Below, piece after piece: positions 1 through 11,153 of a stretch of 64,000 bases of DNA (position 1 is its first letter; every line of letters starts with the position of its first letter). Under the pieces are notes generated by a model, which saw nothing but the letters and a program-made list of their open reading frames with translations, did no database searches and had not been told where the DNA came from. The position numbers and the translations under genes were made by a program. This DNA comes from Diploptera punctata. Taxonomy: Eukaryota; Arthropoda; Insecta; Blattodea; Blaberidae. The stretch covers positions 443,501 through 507,500 of the forward strand of contig JASPKZ010003442.1 in NCBI GenBank assembly GCA_030220185.1. Reading direction: 5' to 3'.

Positions 1-60
1 GGTTCAAGTCCCGGTCTGAGCGTATAATTTTTCTCTTCAAATATGATTTATCCATCATTG
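1..60 (+). repeat. 3' part of a tRNA-like repeat (family T)
   Basis: The window opens on a B-box-like GGTTCAAGTCCCGG followed by TTTTTCTCTTCAAATATGAT, which resembles the tail after the tRNA-like cassettes near 43.8 and 48.4 kb. The 5' half lies outside the window. A SINE or a pseudo-tRNA end are both possible. Confidence 0.35.
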
Positions 61-115
61 AATGTACGAAATCAATAATAAAAAAATAGTTTTAATAGGT
101 TATTCTACAATATCC

Positions 116-139
116 CCTAATTTTTTTGAGCAGTGTAGT
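116..139. repeat. Remnant of a Tc1-like terminal repeat
   Basis: CCCCTAATTTTTTTGAGCAG and the TGTA after it match the right end of the Tc1-like element at 58808-59558 (CCTCTAATTGTTTTGAGCAG) with few differences. Only this end is visible. It abuts the 5' end of the next LINE copy. Confidence 0.4.
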
Positions 140-1207
140 ATCCTGCTGGAGTCGGAATTCCTAAAACGTTAGTTAGACTTATACGAATGTGTCTAAATGG
201 CTCAAAGAGTAGGGTGCGTGTAGGCAAACAGTTTTCGGACACTTTTGAAATCCAGAATGGGTTGAAGCAAGGAGCTGCACTATCTCCTCTACTATTTAAT
301 TATTGTGTACTAGAGCATGCCATGAAATCTTTAGAGAATGAGGAAGGCTTACAACTCAATAGTATTAATAAGCTATTAGTTTATGCTGATGATATAGTAC
401 CATTGGCCGATAGTGAGGAGATACTAAAGGACAACACGCACACCCTATTGAGTAACACTAAGGAATTAGGACTGGAAGTAAATATCAATAAAACTAAATA
501 TATGGTCACACATAGAAATACATTATATAATGGAAATGGACAGCTAATGACAAATGAGGGAAACTTCGAGGAAGTGGCTGAATTCAAATACCTAGGAACA
601 ATAATCACAAACAGGAATGAGATGCACAAGGAAATTAAACATAGGCTCAATTGTGGAAATGCGTGTTATTATGCATTACAGAGACTTTTGATTTCCCAAC
701 TCGTTTCAAAAAACGTTAAACTAAAAATATATAAAACTATTATTCTACCAGTTATATTATATGGATGCGAAACATGGACTCTTACTTTAAGGCAGGAAAG
801 GAGATTACGAGTATTTGAGAATAAAATTCTTAGGAACATTTTTGTACCAAAAAGAGATGAACAGACAGGTGACTGGAGAAGACTTGCATAACAGTGAATT
901 ATATGGTCTTTATAGGAAGCCAGAGATAATGAGAACAGTTAAGTCTCGTAGACTGCGATGGGCAGGATATGTGGCACGAATGAGGAATGAAAGACGTGCA
1001 TGGAAGCTTCTTGTAGAAAAACTGAAGGGAAACGCTCAGTTGGTAGACCAAGAATGAGGTGGGAGAATAACAGTAACTATGATTTGAGGAAGTAGACTAT
1101 ACAGGGAATGATTGGAAAACATTAACTCAGGATAGGGATGTATGGAGAGCTTATGTCCGCGCGGCCATGAACCTACGTGTTCGATAGTGCCAATGAGGTA
1201 GTTAGTT
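139..1207 (+). pseudogene. 5'-truncated LINE copy (RTE-like, GTTA-tailed family)
   Basis: A reverse transcriptase fragment starts in the palm region. QGAALSPLLF stands where the better copy at 39.6 kb has QGDALSPLLF, followed by VYADDIVPLAD with the catalytic YADD intact. The C-terminal connector has ILYGCETWTL, LRRLRWAGYVARM-type sequence and a decayed GRPRMRWEN region. Frames shift near 890 and 1057. The 3' end is GTTCGATAGTGCCA followed by GTTAGTTAG, the tail shared by every copy of this family here. Family known: non-LTR retrotransposon. The RTE-like assignment is inferred from the tandem-repeat tail and protein resemblance. The endonuclease and N-terminal RT are missing. Confidence 0.85.
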
Positions 1208-1269
1208 AGTGATATATTCAATTTAACTGTATTATATGAGGCAATGATTTATGTGACCATATATTTAGT

Positions 1270-2520
1270 TTTTTTTTATCATTACTTCCAACCCCAATTT
1301 CTTAGTGCTACTCAATATAGTGTGCGTGATGACCCTTAATATAGTCTCACTATCGCCTTATAATACTACATCATTCGCATAAACTAACAGCTTATTAATA
1401 TATTTGCGTTGCAGGCTTTCTTCATTTTCTAAAGATTTGATGCATGTTCCAATTCAAAATTCAATAGAAGAGGAGATAGTGCATCTCTTTGCTTTAATCT
1501 ATTGTAAATTTCAAAAGTAGCTGAAAACTGTTTGTCTGCATGCGCCCTACCTTTTTGCCATTTAGGCACATTTTAATAAGCTTTACTAACTTTCTAGAAA
1601 TTCCGAACTTCAGCAGAATATTATAAAACTTCTCACTCTCAATTGAGTGGTATGCCTTTTTCGAAGTTGATGCACGGTGCCATTATATTCTCACTTCCTT
1701 TCTAAAATCTGTCTTGTACTAAAAATCTGATCTATTGTAAACCTATTTCTTACAAATCACATTGATGATTACATATTTTGTCGTAAATATAGGGAGTAGG
1801 TCTGCTTACTAATATATTTGATATAATTTTTTGTACGAAGTTCAAAGTAAAGAGAATACTCTTAGTTAGTACAATCAGTTTTATCTCCATTCTATTAGAT
1901 TGGTACGATAATCGATTTTTTTCCATTCATTGGGAAGAACCTCTTTTTCCCCAGTCATACTAAGTAACCAATTTATTTTGTGCATCAAATTTTCTCACCC
2001 TGATTTTTTTCAGTTCTGCTAGGATCCCATCTGAATCCGATGATTTATACATCTTCAATTTTTGTATCTTCATTTCGTATTTCATCTAATGCACTTGGTT
2101 CTGTGACTGATATTTCCGCCGTTTTTAAACCACCCTATTCAATATCCTGTTATGCATGTAGATTCAATATCCAATTAAAGTAATTTTTCCTCATATTTAC
2201 TATACTTCTGGAATCTGCGCTCATATCCCCATTTTCATTTCTAATTATGTTTGTTCTGGCCTGAAATATCTTCTTTCTCTATTAATTCCCTGTTATAATA
2301 ATCTGATGTTCCTATTTTTTGCATTCATTTCAAGATCATTAATATTTTCTCTTAAATATTACCTCCTTTTACCATTAATAACCTAATGGTTTCCCGTCTG
2401 ATGTTACCCAATTGTTCTAAATATACTCCTGTAATCAATTCATTTCTGCTAGATTTCTTTTCTTTACAATGTCGCCACATTCCTCATCTAACCAATTTTT
2501 ATTTTGCCTCTTTTTAAAAT
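1270..2520 (-). pseudogene. Old LINE copy of the same family, opposite strand
   Basis: Read on the minus strand, this stretch aligns with roughly 38640-39910 of the better copy. It runs from the GGCAAAACAAGAAATGG-like region near 2510 down to the AAATTGGGGTTGGAAG-like region near 1290. It has many indels and stops and no long reading frame. It lacks both the connector and the GTTA tail. It converges on the preceding copy, so the two cannot be one insertion. The higher decay suggests it is the older of the pair. Confidence 0.75.
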
Positions 2521-2784
2521 AACAATTCATGCTGATAACTGCAAGTTATTACTTATATGCATATTGTTGTATAATTTTAAACCAGTTTAATTTATTTTAA
2601 CCAATCAGGAAGCAGGCATGCTACCATTTGAGCTAGCACAGTGAACTCATTATACAAGGTGTGACTCAATTCTCATTACAGACTTGAGGACGTATAATGG
2701 GTACCAAGACGGTTATGTTTAGCATAGGAACTCATGTCCGGAAACGTAGTGCTTCCTGCTACACGAAAAATACCACTACACACG
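2521..2784. other. No recognised feature
   Basis: AT-rich sequence between a LINE and a transposase remnant. A terminal repeat for the downstream element could lie near 2650-2710, but no matching partner was found. Confidence 0.3.
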
Positions 2785-3886
2785 TTACTCTCTCTGACAC
2801 CTGCTGCTTGTCGTCAGGTTCCACTTACAAGAAGGGCTCGATGTGACAACCACCGACGTAAACACAGACACTGTACTTCCGTACCATGTTCTGGTACAAG
2901 CAATCATCAATCCTTGATCCTTAAACACCCACCGCAGCATAATTGGCACTTGTAGGTCTGCCTCGGATGCCATAGTGGTTTCGTAAATCAAGGATTTCAT
3001 GTGACCCCACATACAGTAGTCTAACGGAATCAAGTCGGGAGACCTGCAGGCCAAACAATCGGGCCATCACGACCTTTCCACTCTTGCACAAATCGTTGGT
3101 CCAGATGATCTCGGATCAGAAGTGAAAAATGAGGTGCTGCGACTTCGTGTTGAAACCACATGTTTCGACGCACATGCAGTGGTAATCTTCCACGAGCCCA
3201 TGCAACACTCCCTCAAGGAGTCTGAAGTACGCGCGTCACCTGTGAGCTTTGGTGGAAGTAGGTATGGCCCAGCAATCCACCCATCACACATCCATACATG
3301 GATCCTGCCCATATGTTCAGACTGTATCATTCCTGAAACTCATGGGCACGCAACATTCAGGTTTTCATCAGCCCACAAATGACTGTTGGGTGAATTGAGA
3401 ACACCTTCTTGGAGAAATTGGTTTCATCAGTGATAGTATCCGACTCGTGCTCTTTCATACAACAGTCCAAGAATCACCTGCAGAAGAGGGCTCGTGGCGC
3501 ACAACCCTGTGGCTGCATTGCCTGTTCTTTCTGGTGTGGTAAGAATATAACTGCTGCTCATTTAGAACATCCCAGACAGTTTGGTGATCTATATTCAGCC
3601 TACCTGCTAAGATCTGGTACTCGTCGCGTCCTCGTCCACTGCATGGAGTACAGCCTCGTCAAACTCGGTTGTGCGGTGCCGCCATAGAGACAACAGTCGG
3701 CCCTTCTGGTGGTGAATGTACCCGTCTTCGAGGCAAGCTGGTACACCTTCACAGAAGGGAGTACGAAGATGTCTGGAGGTTTGGAAAATGTTCTGCATAC
3801 AACTGACGAGCAGCTCTATCATTGCACCGAGCTTCGCCGTACAATAACACCGTGTAGGCGTATTGCGCAAATGTGTTGTTCACCAT
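2785..3886 (-). pseudogene. Decayed DDE transposase (DUF4817/IS630-Tc1-mariner type)
   Basis: On the minus strand an ATG at 3884-3886 opens a helix-turn-helix-like N-terminus (TFAQYAYTVLLYGEARCNDR, then AARQLYAEHFPN). After frameshifts come EFDEAVLHAVDED, GRIHVWMCDGWIAGPYLLP and finally the C-terminal hallmark RSPDLIPLDYCMWGHMKSLI. The order and spacing fit the insect transposase family with a DUF4817 N-terminus and a DDE_3 catalytic core. In life it would cut and paste its element by DNA cleavage at terminal repeats. The frame is broken several times, so it is dead. A related C-terminus lies at 33.7 kb. I saw no clear terminal repeats. Confidence 0.75.
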
Positions 3887-4332
3887 GATCGACAATAATA
3901 CACTATAAATGAAATGTAGTACGTACAGCTTAGTACACTTTGAACAAAGACCACAAGCACAACATCAGACACAAACGTTTCTGGGCGGATCATCTACTCA
4001 ACTGAATGGCATGTACAGCCTTTGAAAAAAATATGGCGCAACTCTTGATGATGGGAATTTGAGTTTTAAAGAGCGATTCACACCAGTACGTTGTTACATG
4101 TTCTGGCTCGTTTGAGTATAAAGCGGACGGCGTAAGACTCTCTTCATGCAGTTTTCGTATCGTTCTCTTCACGGAGCAGTCGGTAAAATGATGCGGGCCC
4201 ACGTTCGATTCTGGTCAGGTATACATGTTCAATGTTTTAATGTTTTTATTATTATTTAATAACGTCGTTAATTTTCATAATGCCTACATGTTACCAGGCT
4301 TTGTTGTATAAATAAATTTGTATATATATAGA
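3887..4332. other. No recognised feature
   Basis: About 450 bp of ordinary composition. A 70-codon minus-strand frame at 3990-4202 resembles nothing I know and has no supporting context. Confidence 0.3.
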
Positions 4333-4603
4333 AATATTCCCGGTCGGGACAGGCTCCTGGGTGAGATTTTTTCGTGGTTTTTCCTCACCTGTAAGATAAC
4401 TGTCAGGAAGCTTAGGGCCCAACGGTCCGCGAAAATCATCCGGCCATCATCATCATCATCCTTATCATTATCATCATCATTCTTCACCGGTGTGGAAAGA
4501 AACGGGAAGCTACCACACATACAGTAAAGCTGCAAAGCATAGAATGAAAATGCTATGATTGCAGTGAAAGACCTGCCCTCGGGCAGAATTACTATGGAAT
4601 GGA
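4333..4603 (+). repeat. SINE, tail type A, 5'-truncated
   Basis: Begins inside the head (CCCGGTCGGGACAGGCTCC), runs through TTTTTCCTCACCTGTAAGA and GGCCATCATCATCATC, then the type-A tail with CTTCACCGGTGTGGAAAG, CTGCCCTCGGGCAG and AATTACTATGGAATGG. The RNA polymerase III head is largely missing. Six type-A copies are present in the window. Confidence 0.85.
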
Positions 4604-4637
4604 ATATATGGAAATAAATAAATTAAAGGAAACAGCT

Positions 4638-4738
<101 letters not shown>

Positions 4739-4911
4739 TGCATAACGATTGTAACGCCCCATTACTTTGTATTACAAAACACATGGCATAATTAAATTAT
4801 TTATTTCCATTACTAATACAAAATGCGTCTGATTAATTCAAATTCATATCTAGTTTCATTACACAAGTAAGTCCTGAAGTACTGCATCGCTTCATACAGA
4901 CAACGTCTAGG

Positions 4912-4990
4912 AGAGATAGTTGTGGTCTAGTGGAGGGAGCTTCTGTTTCCCATGCATGAGGTCGCGTGTTCGATCCTCTTGTCATGTTTT
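4912..4990 (+). repeat. tRNA-like sequence, probable SINE head
   Basis: GTTGTGGTCTAGTGGAGGGA resembles an A box and D arm. GTGTTCGATCC resembles a B box about 50 nt downstream, and a run of T follows. Arms do not pair well enough for a functional tRNA. Confidence 0.45.
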
Positions 4991-6424
4991 TTTTTTTTTC
5001 CTCTCGACCTTATTTGAATTAGTTTTCTTTCTTTTGTTTAATTTCTTTTGCTTTATTTTATTTTCAGTATTTACCGTACTACTTATTTACACGAAATTGT
5101 TTTCCATTGCACGACACACAATGAAATGAAACAAATTCAGTTTCTCAAATAGTTGTATACTTGTGAAGCAAATAGCTGATCTCTGATCAAGCGCAGTGGC
5201 TTCGTTTTGAGACTTGAAAATTATCTATGCGCCATCAATTATTGCAAAGGCTGTACATAAACCTGTAGAGGGCATGGGATGTCAGGCGATCAATGAATGA
5301 CGTACGTAATATCCTAGTAGTTGGTCCCGAAAATACGGGACAGTTGAATGTGTGTTGTGGTATTTTCATGTAGCGGGAAAAGGTTTCCATACATTAGTTC
5401 CTCTGCTAAATGTAATTGTCTTGGTCCCCAATGTACGCCCTCAAAGTCTTTAATGGGAATTTAGTTACGTCCTGTATAATAGTAGCAGCATATAACTTAG
5501 TGTGAATAATTTTTCTTCATCTAGAAACTAAATTCATTGCAACATAGATTTATTGAAAACGTTAGTTTGAAAAATTAAAAGTTTTGTTTGAGTTTGTATT
5601 AACATTTTAGGAATGTGTGTATGTAAAATGGACAAGCGCAGTTTAAATTTAGGTACCGTCAGATGCAGGCTGTATTCATTAACATATGGAAGTTCCAGAT
5701 ACTGTAACAGGGAGTTACAATTAATTTGCTTTAAATTAAAGTTCTATCAATGACAGGATGTAATTGAACTCGCTCGCAAAATATCAATTTGCACTCTGTA
5801 TGTTTTCATCAAATGCTTGGAAAAACAAATCGACTAAGCGGCTTACCTCTTCAACCAGAAAAGTGAAACATCCGTATAGCATTTTACCGTATCTTCCTCT
5901 GTCCTGGGACAACAAATTTCCACGCAACAAATAATTACTAAATACTTCAATCTCATGTTGAGGGATATTCTGTAAGAAAAGAAATTTTTATAATTTTATA
6001 ATTATTTTGAAGATTTTAATTTTCGGTTATCGTAATACGAACTATTCAGCTATAAAATTACACCTTACCACAGGCGTATAAATACACTTGCAGAAACGTC
6101 TAAAATATTAAGCAATATTTCAATAGGTTTAATATTTATATAATCTGTAAACACATGTGTAACTTCTGAAGTCTGTTATTGTGGTGTGTGCTATTCTATA
6201 CTTCAAATACTTGTCAAAAAAAATGCTCATGATATAATATCTATGGTATGTAATGTGATTCTCTTTCTTCTATGGAGCGATAGTCCAATGTCAGGTCTTG
6301 CCCTCCGTTACAAAGCATTTTCAGTCTTGCTTACCGGTATTATGTCCCCTTCATTTCAAATTCCTTACTTTTATTTATAGTTTACGGTATAAAAAGATGC
6401 CAGTTGATCCAGCCTGTTTCACCA
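4991..6424. other. No recognised feature
   Basis: About 1.4 kb without a gene, repeat family or terminal repeat that I can name. The short frames here have no recognisable motifs. Confidence 0.35.
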
Positions 6425-6640
6425 TTACAGACCAAAATTAAATGGATTAAAATAGTTGACAGGGGAATGGAGAAGTGGTGGAATTACGTTTGTGGTAAGG
6501 AGAAAACCCCCGAGAAAATCTGCCATGGCTTCGATTCGACACCACGAATCACATAATATGCGGTGACCGAGATGCGAATTCGGTATATGGAGACGTAGAG
6601 CGAGCGTCACTAGAGCAATACCTTGTTTAACTAAATAACA
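6425..6640 (-). repeat. Insect SINE-like repeat (minus strand)
   Basis: The minus-strand sequence around AGATTTTCTCGGGGGTTTTC and TCCACCACTTCTCCATTCCC resembles a widespread insect SINE body whose conceptual translations are often misannotated as protein. A B-box-like GTCGAATCGAAGCC precedes it. The 76-codon frame here is therefore not a gene. Confidence 0.45.
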
Positions 6641-7148
6641 GTCGTAAATTTTCAACTTAGTTCGTTATAGGGGATACACTTTTCACGTACTGTAGAAACT
6701 GGAACGAATTTTTCATTATAAGTTGAGACGTGTTATTGGAAGAAGTGGAAGTACGTATAAAGATGTAACGATCTATAAAAATGTCCATCAAGAAGTGAAA
6801 TACAAGAAGTCGGAGACCTGCATAGAGCAACAGTTAGCCCCTCTGTTCAATATTTCATGGCGACATATCCGAAACGCATTATTGTTACGCCCTTCTCCCT
6901 CGAGTCATTGATCTGTCGAGCTTAGACTCATCCCTAAACTATGTCGTTCTCTTCATATTAGATCCATAATCTTTGTTTCTCCTGCCATATGAACTGAGAA
7001 GTTAGTAGGGGACTATTAAATACACCACATGGTTTTCTGCTATACAGTGTGTTTGAATGTGACCTCCTTAAATTATATAGAATTCAAACACATGTACAGT
7101 ATTTTAATAGAAACAAGGTTTGAACTTCTCCCAGAGTTTTAGAACGTT
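6641..7148. other. No recognised feature
   Basis: Unassigned AT-rich sequence between two SINE-like repeats. Confidence 0.3.
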
Positions 7149-7560
7149 TATTGTTTTCACGTGTCACCCGCGGTGGACTAGTTATGTTTCTTACCTCTGG
7201 TCGCGAGGGTAAGGGTTCAAACCCACCCGGGGTCAATGTATTTTATTTAGGATGGAAAAATCCAAGAAGCAAATCATCCGGGAGGGACTTTAAAGTCATG
7301 GGTCCCGCGTCTGAATATTTTCAGGCTTGCCTGAATGAAGAGCCAAAAGATCCTTAAGCCTGAATCAAGAGGCCTGTAATTAAAATTTACCGACCTTGTT
7401 CATCCTAGTAATACCTTAGTTGCCTGCTAGATGTCATATTGGTTCAGTATGTTGACCGCATACCATTCATGACATCTTTTGGAAAATAAGCGTAACTAAG
7501 TTAACTTGGTCCAGTAACTCCTGACAAAGGAGAGGCTAAAGCCCAACATTCGTTTGTTAC
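7149..7560 (+). repeat. SINE family D, near full length
   Basis: Head GCGGTGGACTAGTTATG (A-box-like) and GGGTTCAAACCC (B box), then a body with GGAAAAATCCAAGAAGC, GGGAGGGACTTTAAAGTC and TTCAGGCTTGCCTG. It continues to AAATAAGCGTAACTAAG. Other copies lie at 35665 (+), 45430 (-) and 46975 (rearranged). The transcription unit would be RNA polymerase III; mobilisation would need a LINE in trans. Confidence 0.75.
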
Positions 7561-7608
7561 GTCATTGAAGATAAATAGAGATTATTTTCATGACATCAAT
7601 AGGAGAAA

Positions 7609-8130
7609 CTGAAAATTGAGGGCCGCTATTTAAAAAAAAAACAACGAAGTCAGAATTAAGACCAAGGTTTTATATTGTTATTGTTTTCTTGCCAAGTAGA
7701 TAAAAATAGTTGAAAATCCACGGTCATTAATTGCAAAAAGAAAATCTGAACTACGTCCACGGTTTCATATTTCAATATTATCTGATAGCTATACAAATTG
7801 ATAGTGTTTAATAAGAAAATAACAAGAATAATAACCACTGTCTTCTAATTGTTTTCATGACAATTGTAAACAATTGAAAATCAACCGCCAATAATTGCAA
7901 AAACAAATTCTGACCATGGTCACAGTTTTATCATTTTTACTTCACATCCACATATGCTAATCACAGAAATTGATCATTTACACAGCATATGAGTGATATA
8001 GAGTCAGCATGTCGAGAAGTCCAGCCGTTATAACTAGTTTTCTCAACGTGGTTGATAATGTTAAACTAATGAAAATTCATAGTCGTTTATTGTAAACACA
8101 AATTCCGAATTAAAACCATATTACTATTTC
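7609..8130 (+). repeat. Degenerate array of a ~55-nt motif
   Basis: Four related segments begin near 7609, 7712, 7875 and 8067. Each starts with TGAAAAT and contains a version of ATTAATTGCAAAAACAAATT then CTGA followed by a GGTTTTAT-like end. Spacing is about 103, 163 and 192 nt. The origin is unknown. Confidence 0.4.
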
Positions 8131-8463
8131 CGTGTTTTTTAATCTACTTTTAGTAATGAAAAGATCATTCAACAGAAGTTAGGCCTAAATTTTAGACATG
8201 ATTCAAGCCTCAATATTTTTACACGCTTTACATTAGCTTGACCTGTATCTGTCAATCTCTCTATGTAACGGAATCTTTGCACACGATTTTCACACTTAAA
8301 AACATTGGATCGACTTGAAATTTTGTATACTTGTAAAGGACCCACGACAATACAACAGGTTGATAATTTTGTTCTAAAATCCTGGCCAGAATCATCAGAA
8401 AAAAAAATAAAAACCGGAATAATAGGTTGCGGACTTATCGACTTTTTAGTCAATCGTTATAAA

Positions 8464-8544
8464 AGCTGTTGGTAGAGCGGTGGACTGTAGTGGTATATAA
8501 TTTCAGTAATCCATAGGTCGCTGGTTCAAATGCGGCCCGGAGGA
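8464..8544 (+). pseudogene. tRNA-Tyr(GTA)-like pseudogene with intron
   Basis: GGTAGAGCGG, TGGACTGTAG and ATCCATAGGTCGCTGG match the D arm, anticodon arm and variable/T region of insect tRNA-Tyr. An 18-nt insert at about 8491-8508 lies just 3' of the anticodon, where tRNA-Tyr introns occur. The anticodon stem TGGA/TCCA still pairs. The T stem has a mismatch (GCTGG against GCGGC), and the 5' acceptor strand is lost, as is part of the D region. The 3' end GGCCCGGAGGA equals the primer sequence predicted from the BEL/Pao element in this window. A run of T follows. It could also be the head of a tRNA-Tyr SINE. Confidence 0.65.
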
Positions 8545-8577
8545 CTTTTTTATGACATTCTATTAAACTAAAAATTA

Positions 8578-9091
8578 AAAAAATAAATAATAGTTAAAAA
8601 ATTAAAACAACACGCTTTATTAGAAAACCAAACTAAAAAATAAATAATAGTTTAAAAACTAAAACAACACGCTTATTAGAAAACCGAACTAAAAAATGAA
8701 AAAAATAATTTTAATTTACAACACGCTTGGGATAAAATTAAAGTGGTCAACAAAAAAATCATCTCCAACACATCTAGAATAAAACTAGAGTTATCTAAAA
8801 AAAAACATCAAAAGTGTGGGGTGCTTTTTATGGTGTTTACATTTTCTTCTTGGAGACTTTACTTTTACCAATATCTGTTTATTATCAAATGTATTAATTT
8901 ATATAGAGCACCACACGCTTTTGACAGTAATTTTTTTTGTACGTAGATAAGATGTGTTGGAGATGATTTTCTTTTGTTGACCACTTTAATTTTATCCCAA
9001 GCGTGTTGGAAATGAAAATTATTTTTCATTTTTTAATTCGGTTTTTTAATAAAGCGTGTTGTTTTAGTTTTTTAAACTATTATTTGTTTAT
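8578..9091. repeat. Fold-back (inverted repeat) element
   Basis: Left arm (about 8636-8776) and right arm (about 8943-9091) are inverted copies. Landmarks are AACACATC/GATGTGTT, GGGATAAAATTAAAGTGGTC/GACCACTTTAATTTTATCCC and ACAACACGCTT/AAGCGTGTTGT. The inner part is also inverted, AAAAGTGTGGGGTGCT facing AGCACCACACGCTTTT. The left outer ~57 nt is duplicated in tandem. No coding capacity is seen. It is probably a non-autonomous DNA element. Confidence 0.75.
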
Positions 9092-9790
9092 TCTAATTAT
9101 TTACGGAAGTTTTAACTGCTATGCTCACATCACGACTTAACGTTAGGAGTTTATTATTTAGGAGAAAATATTGTTATACTGTAGGCCTACGACTCTGGAA
9201 ATTTTTATTAGCATATAACCCAGCTAAAACGTAACATTTTAAGTAAACTACTGTAGGAACATTTAACGAAAGTAAAATGTAATTAAATAAAATAAATCGT
9301 TATTTATAAGTTCAATCAAAGGGATAAATGCTTTCAGACTAGCTGTTTGTAGACAATAAATGTATAATTAACATAACTAGGGAGAAAGAATTGATGGGTA
9401 CAAATTTTTCTCTTTAGTTATGCAAAGTGAAACTTCCTTTCTTGATAATGTTTCACTGTTACAAAAGTTTAGAATGCATTTCTCTCAAACTACATTTTAT
9501 AAGTCCATCTTATAACTTCATCCTCTGTAATTTAGTAATTTAATATTTCTATTGCGAAAGATACAAAATGATTTCATACTTTAACAAAAAAAAAAAAGAA
9601 TGTGCTTAGCATTTCATTCAACACCGAAGCTTGTTAGAAAATTGTGATTTTTTTCTTTAACTTGTTTATTTGTTTATATTAGCGAATCCCGACGGAATGA
9701 AACTACTGAAATTGATCTCATGAAAATATTTTTATATTATGTTTTACAAATCTTCATCGATCCTACTTTGTAGACATCGAAAATGATGAC

Positions 9791-9795
<5 letters not shown>
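9092..9795. other. Mostly unassigned; repeat E start at the right
   Basis: From about 9670 the sequence (CTCATGAAAATATTTTTATA, then CATCGATCCTACT) matches the beginning of repeat E copies at 30485 and 55730. The remaining ~570 bp is unassigned. Confidence 0.4.

Positions 9796-9836
<41 letters not shown>
9796..9836. repeat. (TA)n microsatellite
   Basis: A pure TA tract directly 5' of a SINE head. Confidence 0.95.
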
Positions 9837-9837
<1 letters not shown>

Positions 9838-9842
<5 letters not shown>

Positions 9843-10186
9843 ACCACTGTGGTCTCGAGGTAGCGTGCTGCCTTGTCACGCAGCAGGCCCGGGTTCAATC
9901 CTCGGTCGGGACAAGTTTCCTGGGTGATGTTTTTTTCGGGGTTTTTCCTCACCTGTAAGACAAATGTCATGAAGCCTAGGGCCCAATGGTCCCCCAAAAT
10001 CATCCGGCCATCATTATCATCCTTATCATTATCATCATCATCATCATCATCATCATCTTTTACCGGTTTGGAAAGCAACGGGAACCTACCACACCTATTA
10101 TTCCGTAGTAAAGCTGCAAAGCATAGCATTAAAGTGCTTGCAGTGAAAGACCTGCCCTCGGGCAGAATTACTATGGTTGGATGGAT
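9838..10186 (+). repeat. SINE, tail type A, full length
   Basis: Complete copy. The tRNA-like head has an A box in TGGTCTCGAGGTAGCG, an anticodon arm TGCTGCCTTGTCACGCAGCA and a B box GGGTTCAATCC. The core has TTTTTCCTCACCTGTAAGAC and GGCCATCATTATC. The type-A tail contains CCTGCCCTCGGGCAG, ACTATGG and a GGAT-repeat end. The anticodon arm is tRNA-Asp-like (GTC) with one extra loop base, which is inference. It is an RNA polymerase III-type, LINE-dependent element and does not encode protein, although frames cross it. Confidence 0.9.
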
Positions 10187-10229
10187 ATATATATATGAAT
10201 GTTTAGTTTTTTCGTATTTTATGAGATGC

Positions 10230-10698
10230 CATACCGTTCAACCGATTGTGGTGTGCTTTTTGCAAAATATTCAGCAGTTTCTCGGGAAGGTTATAGGCTA
10301 TAAGCGAGTTGTAGTACTCAACCCCTTCACGCTTAAAAATTACCCTTTAGTGAAAAACGTGAACAAAAGTCGTATTTTGGACGCTTAAATCTCTTATGTT
10401 GCTTAAACCATAAAACATAAAGAAAATTAATGTACACAGAATTAAATATCTCAAAAAAACTTTACAAAAAAGTCCGCAACAGCATATGTTTATCTTTTAC
10501 GAATAACTCACAATAACTATTTTTATCTCTCATTGATTCCAAGAAGATCGGGATAACTGGATTCCCGGGCAAGCGTAGCAGCGCACGGTGGGGTATTCTT
10601 TTACGGATAACTCACAATAACCATTTTTGTCCTTCATTGATGCCAAGAAAATCGGGATAAGTAGATTCCCAGGCAACACCGGGTAATCAGCACGAGGT
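10230..10698 (-). repeat. Repeat F, minus-strand copy (left part)
   Basis: Reverse complement of the copy at 43920-44545. Shared landmarks are GTAGTACTCAACCCCTTCAC (ACTACTACACTC side in the other copy), TCACAATAACTATTTTT and GATAACTGGATTCCCGGGCA. A sub-module ending in GGATTCCCGGGCA-type sequence recurs at 10561, 10650, 11240 and 11390. Unclassified family. Confidence 0.6.
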
Positions 10699-10711
10699 AT
10701 CTTAAAATAAT

Positions 10712-11153
10712 ATTACATACTCACTGGCACTATCGAACCCGTAGGTTCATGGCCGCGCGGACATAAGCTCTCCATACATCCCTATCCTGAGCAAATGCTT
10801 TCCAATCATTCCCTGTATAATCTACTTCCCTCAAATCATAGTTAATGTTATTCTCCCACCTCATTCTTGGTCTACCAACTGGGCGTTTTCCCTCTGGCTT
10901 TCCTACAAGAAGCTTCAATGCAAGTCTTTCATTCCCCATACGTGCAACATGTCCTGCCCATCGCAGTCTACGGGACTTAACTGTTCTTATTATATCTGGC
11001 TTCCTATAAAGACCATGTAGTTCGTTGTTATGCAGTCTTCTCCATTCACCTGTCTGTTCATCTCTCTTTGGTCCAAAAATTTTCCTATGTACTTTATTCT
11101 CAAATATTTGTCATCTCCTTTCCTCCCTTAAAGTAAGAGTCCATGTTTCGCAC
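10712..11153 (-). pseudogene. 5'-truncated LINE insertion with 13-bp target duplication
   Basis: Minus-strand 3' end of the main LINE family, from GCGAAACATGGACTC through the GRPRMRWEN and YVRAAMNLRVR region (10730-10939) to GATAGTGCCAGTGAGTA. It is bounded by direct repeats ATCTTAAAATAAT at 10699-10711 and 11154-11166, a target-site duplication from target-primed reverse transcription. It interrupts repeat F. Only the connector and C-terminus are present, without the RT active site. Confidence 0.9.

Noticed and set aside
6425..6655. A 76-codon minus-strand frame
   Set aside because: Corresponds to a SINE-like body that is often mis-translated in insect annotations.
9873..10388. A 171-codon frame over a SINE
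   Set aside because: The first ~95 codons are the type-A SINE body; it runs on into repeat F.
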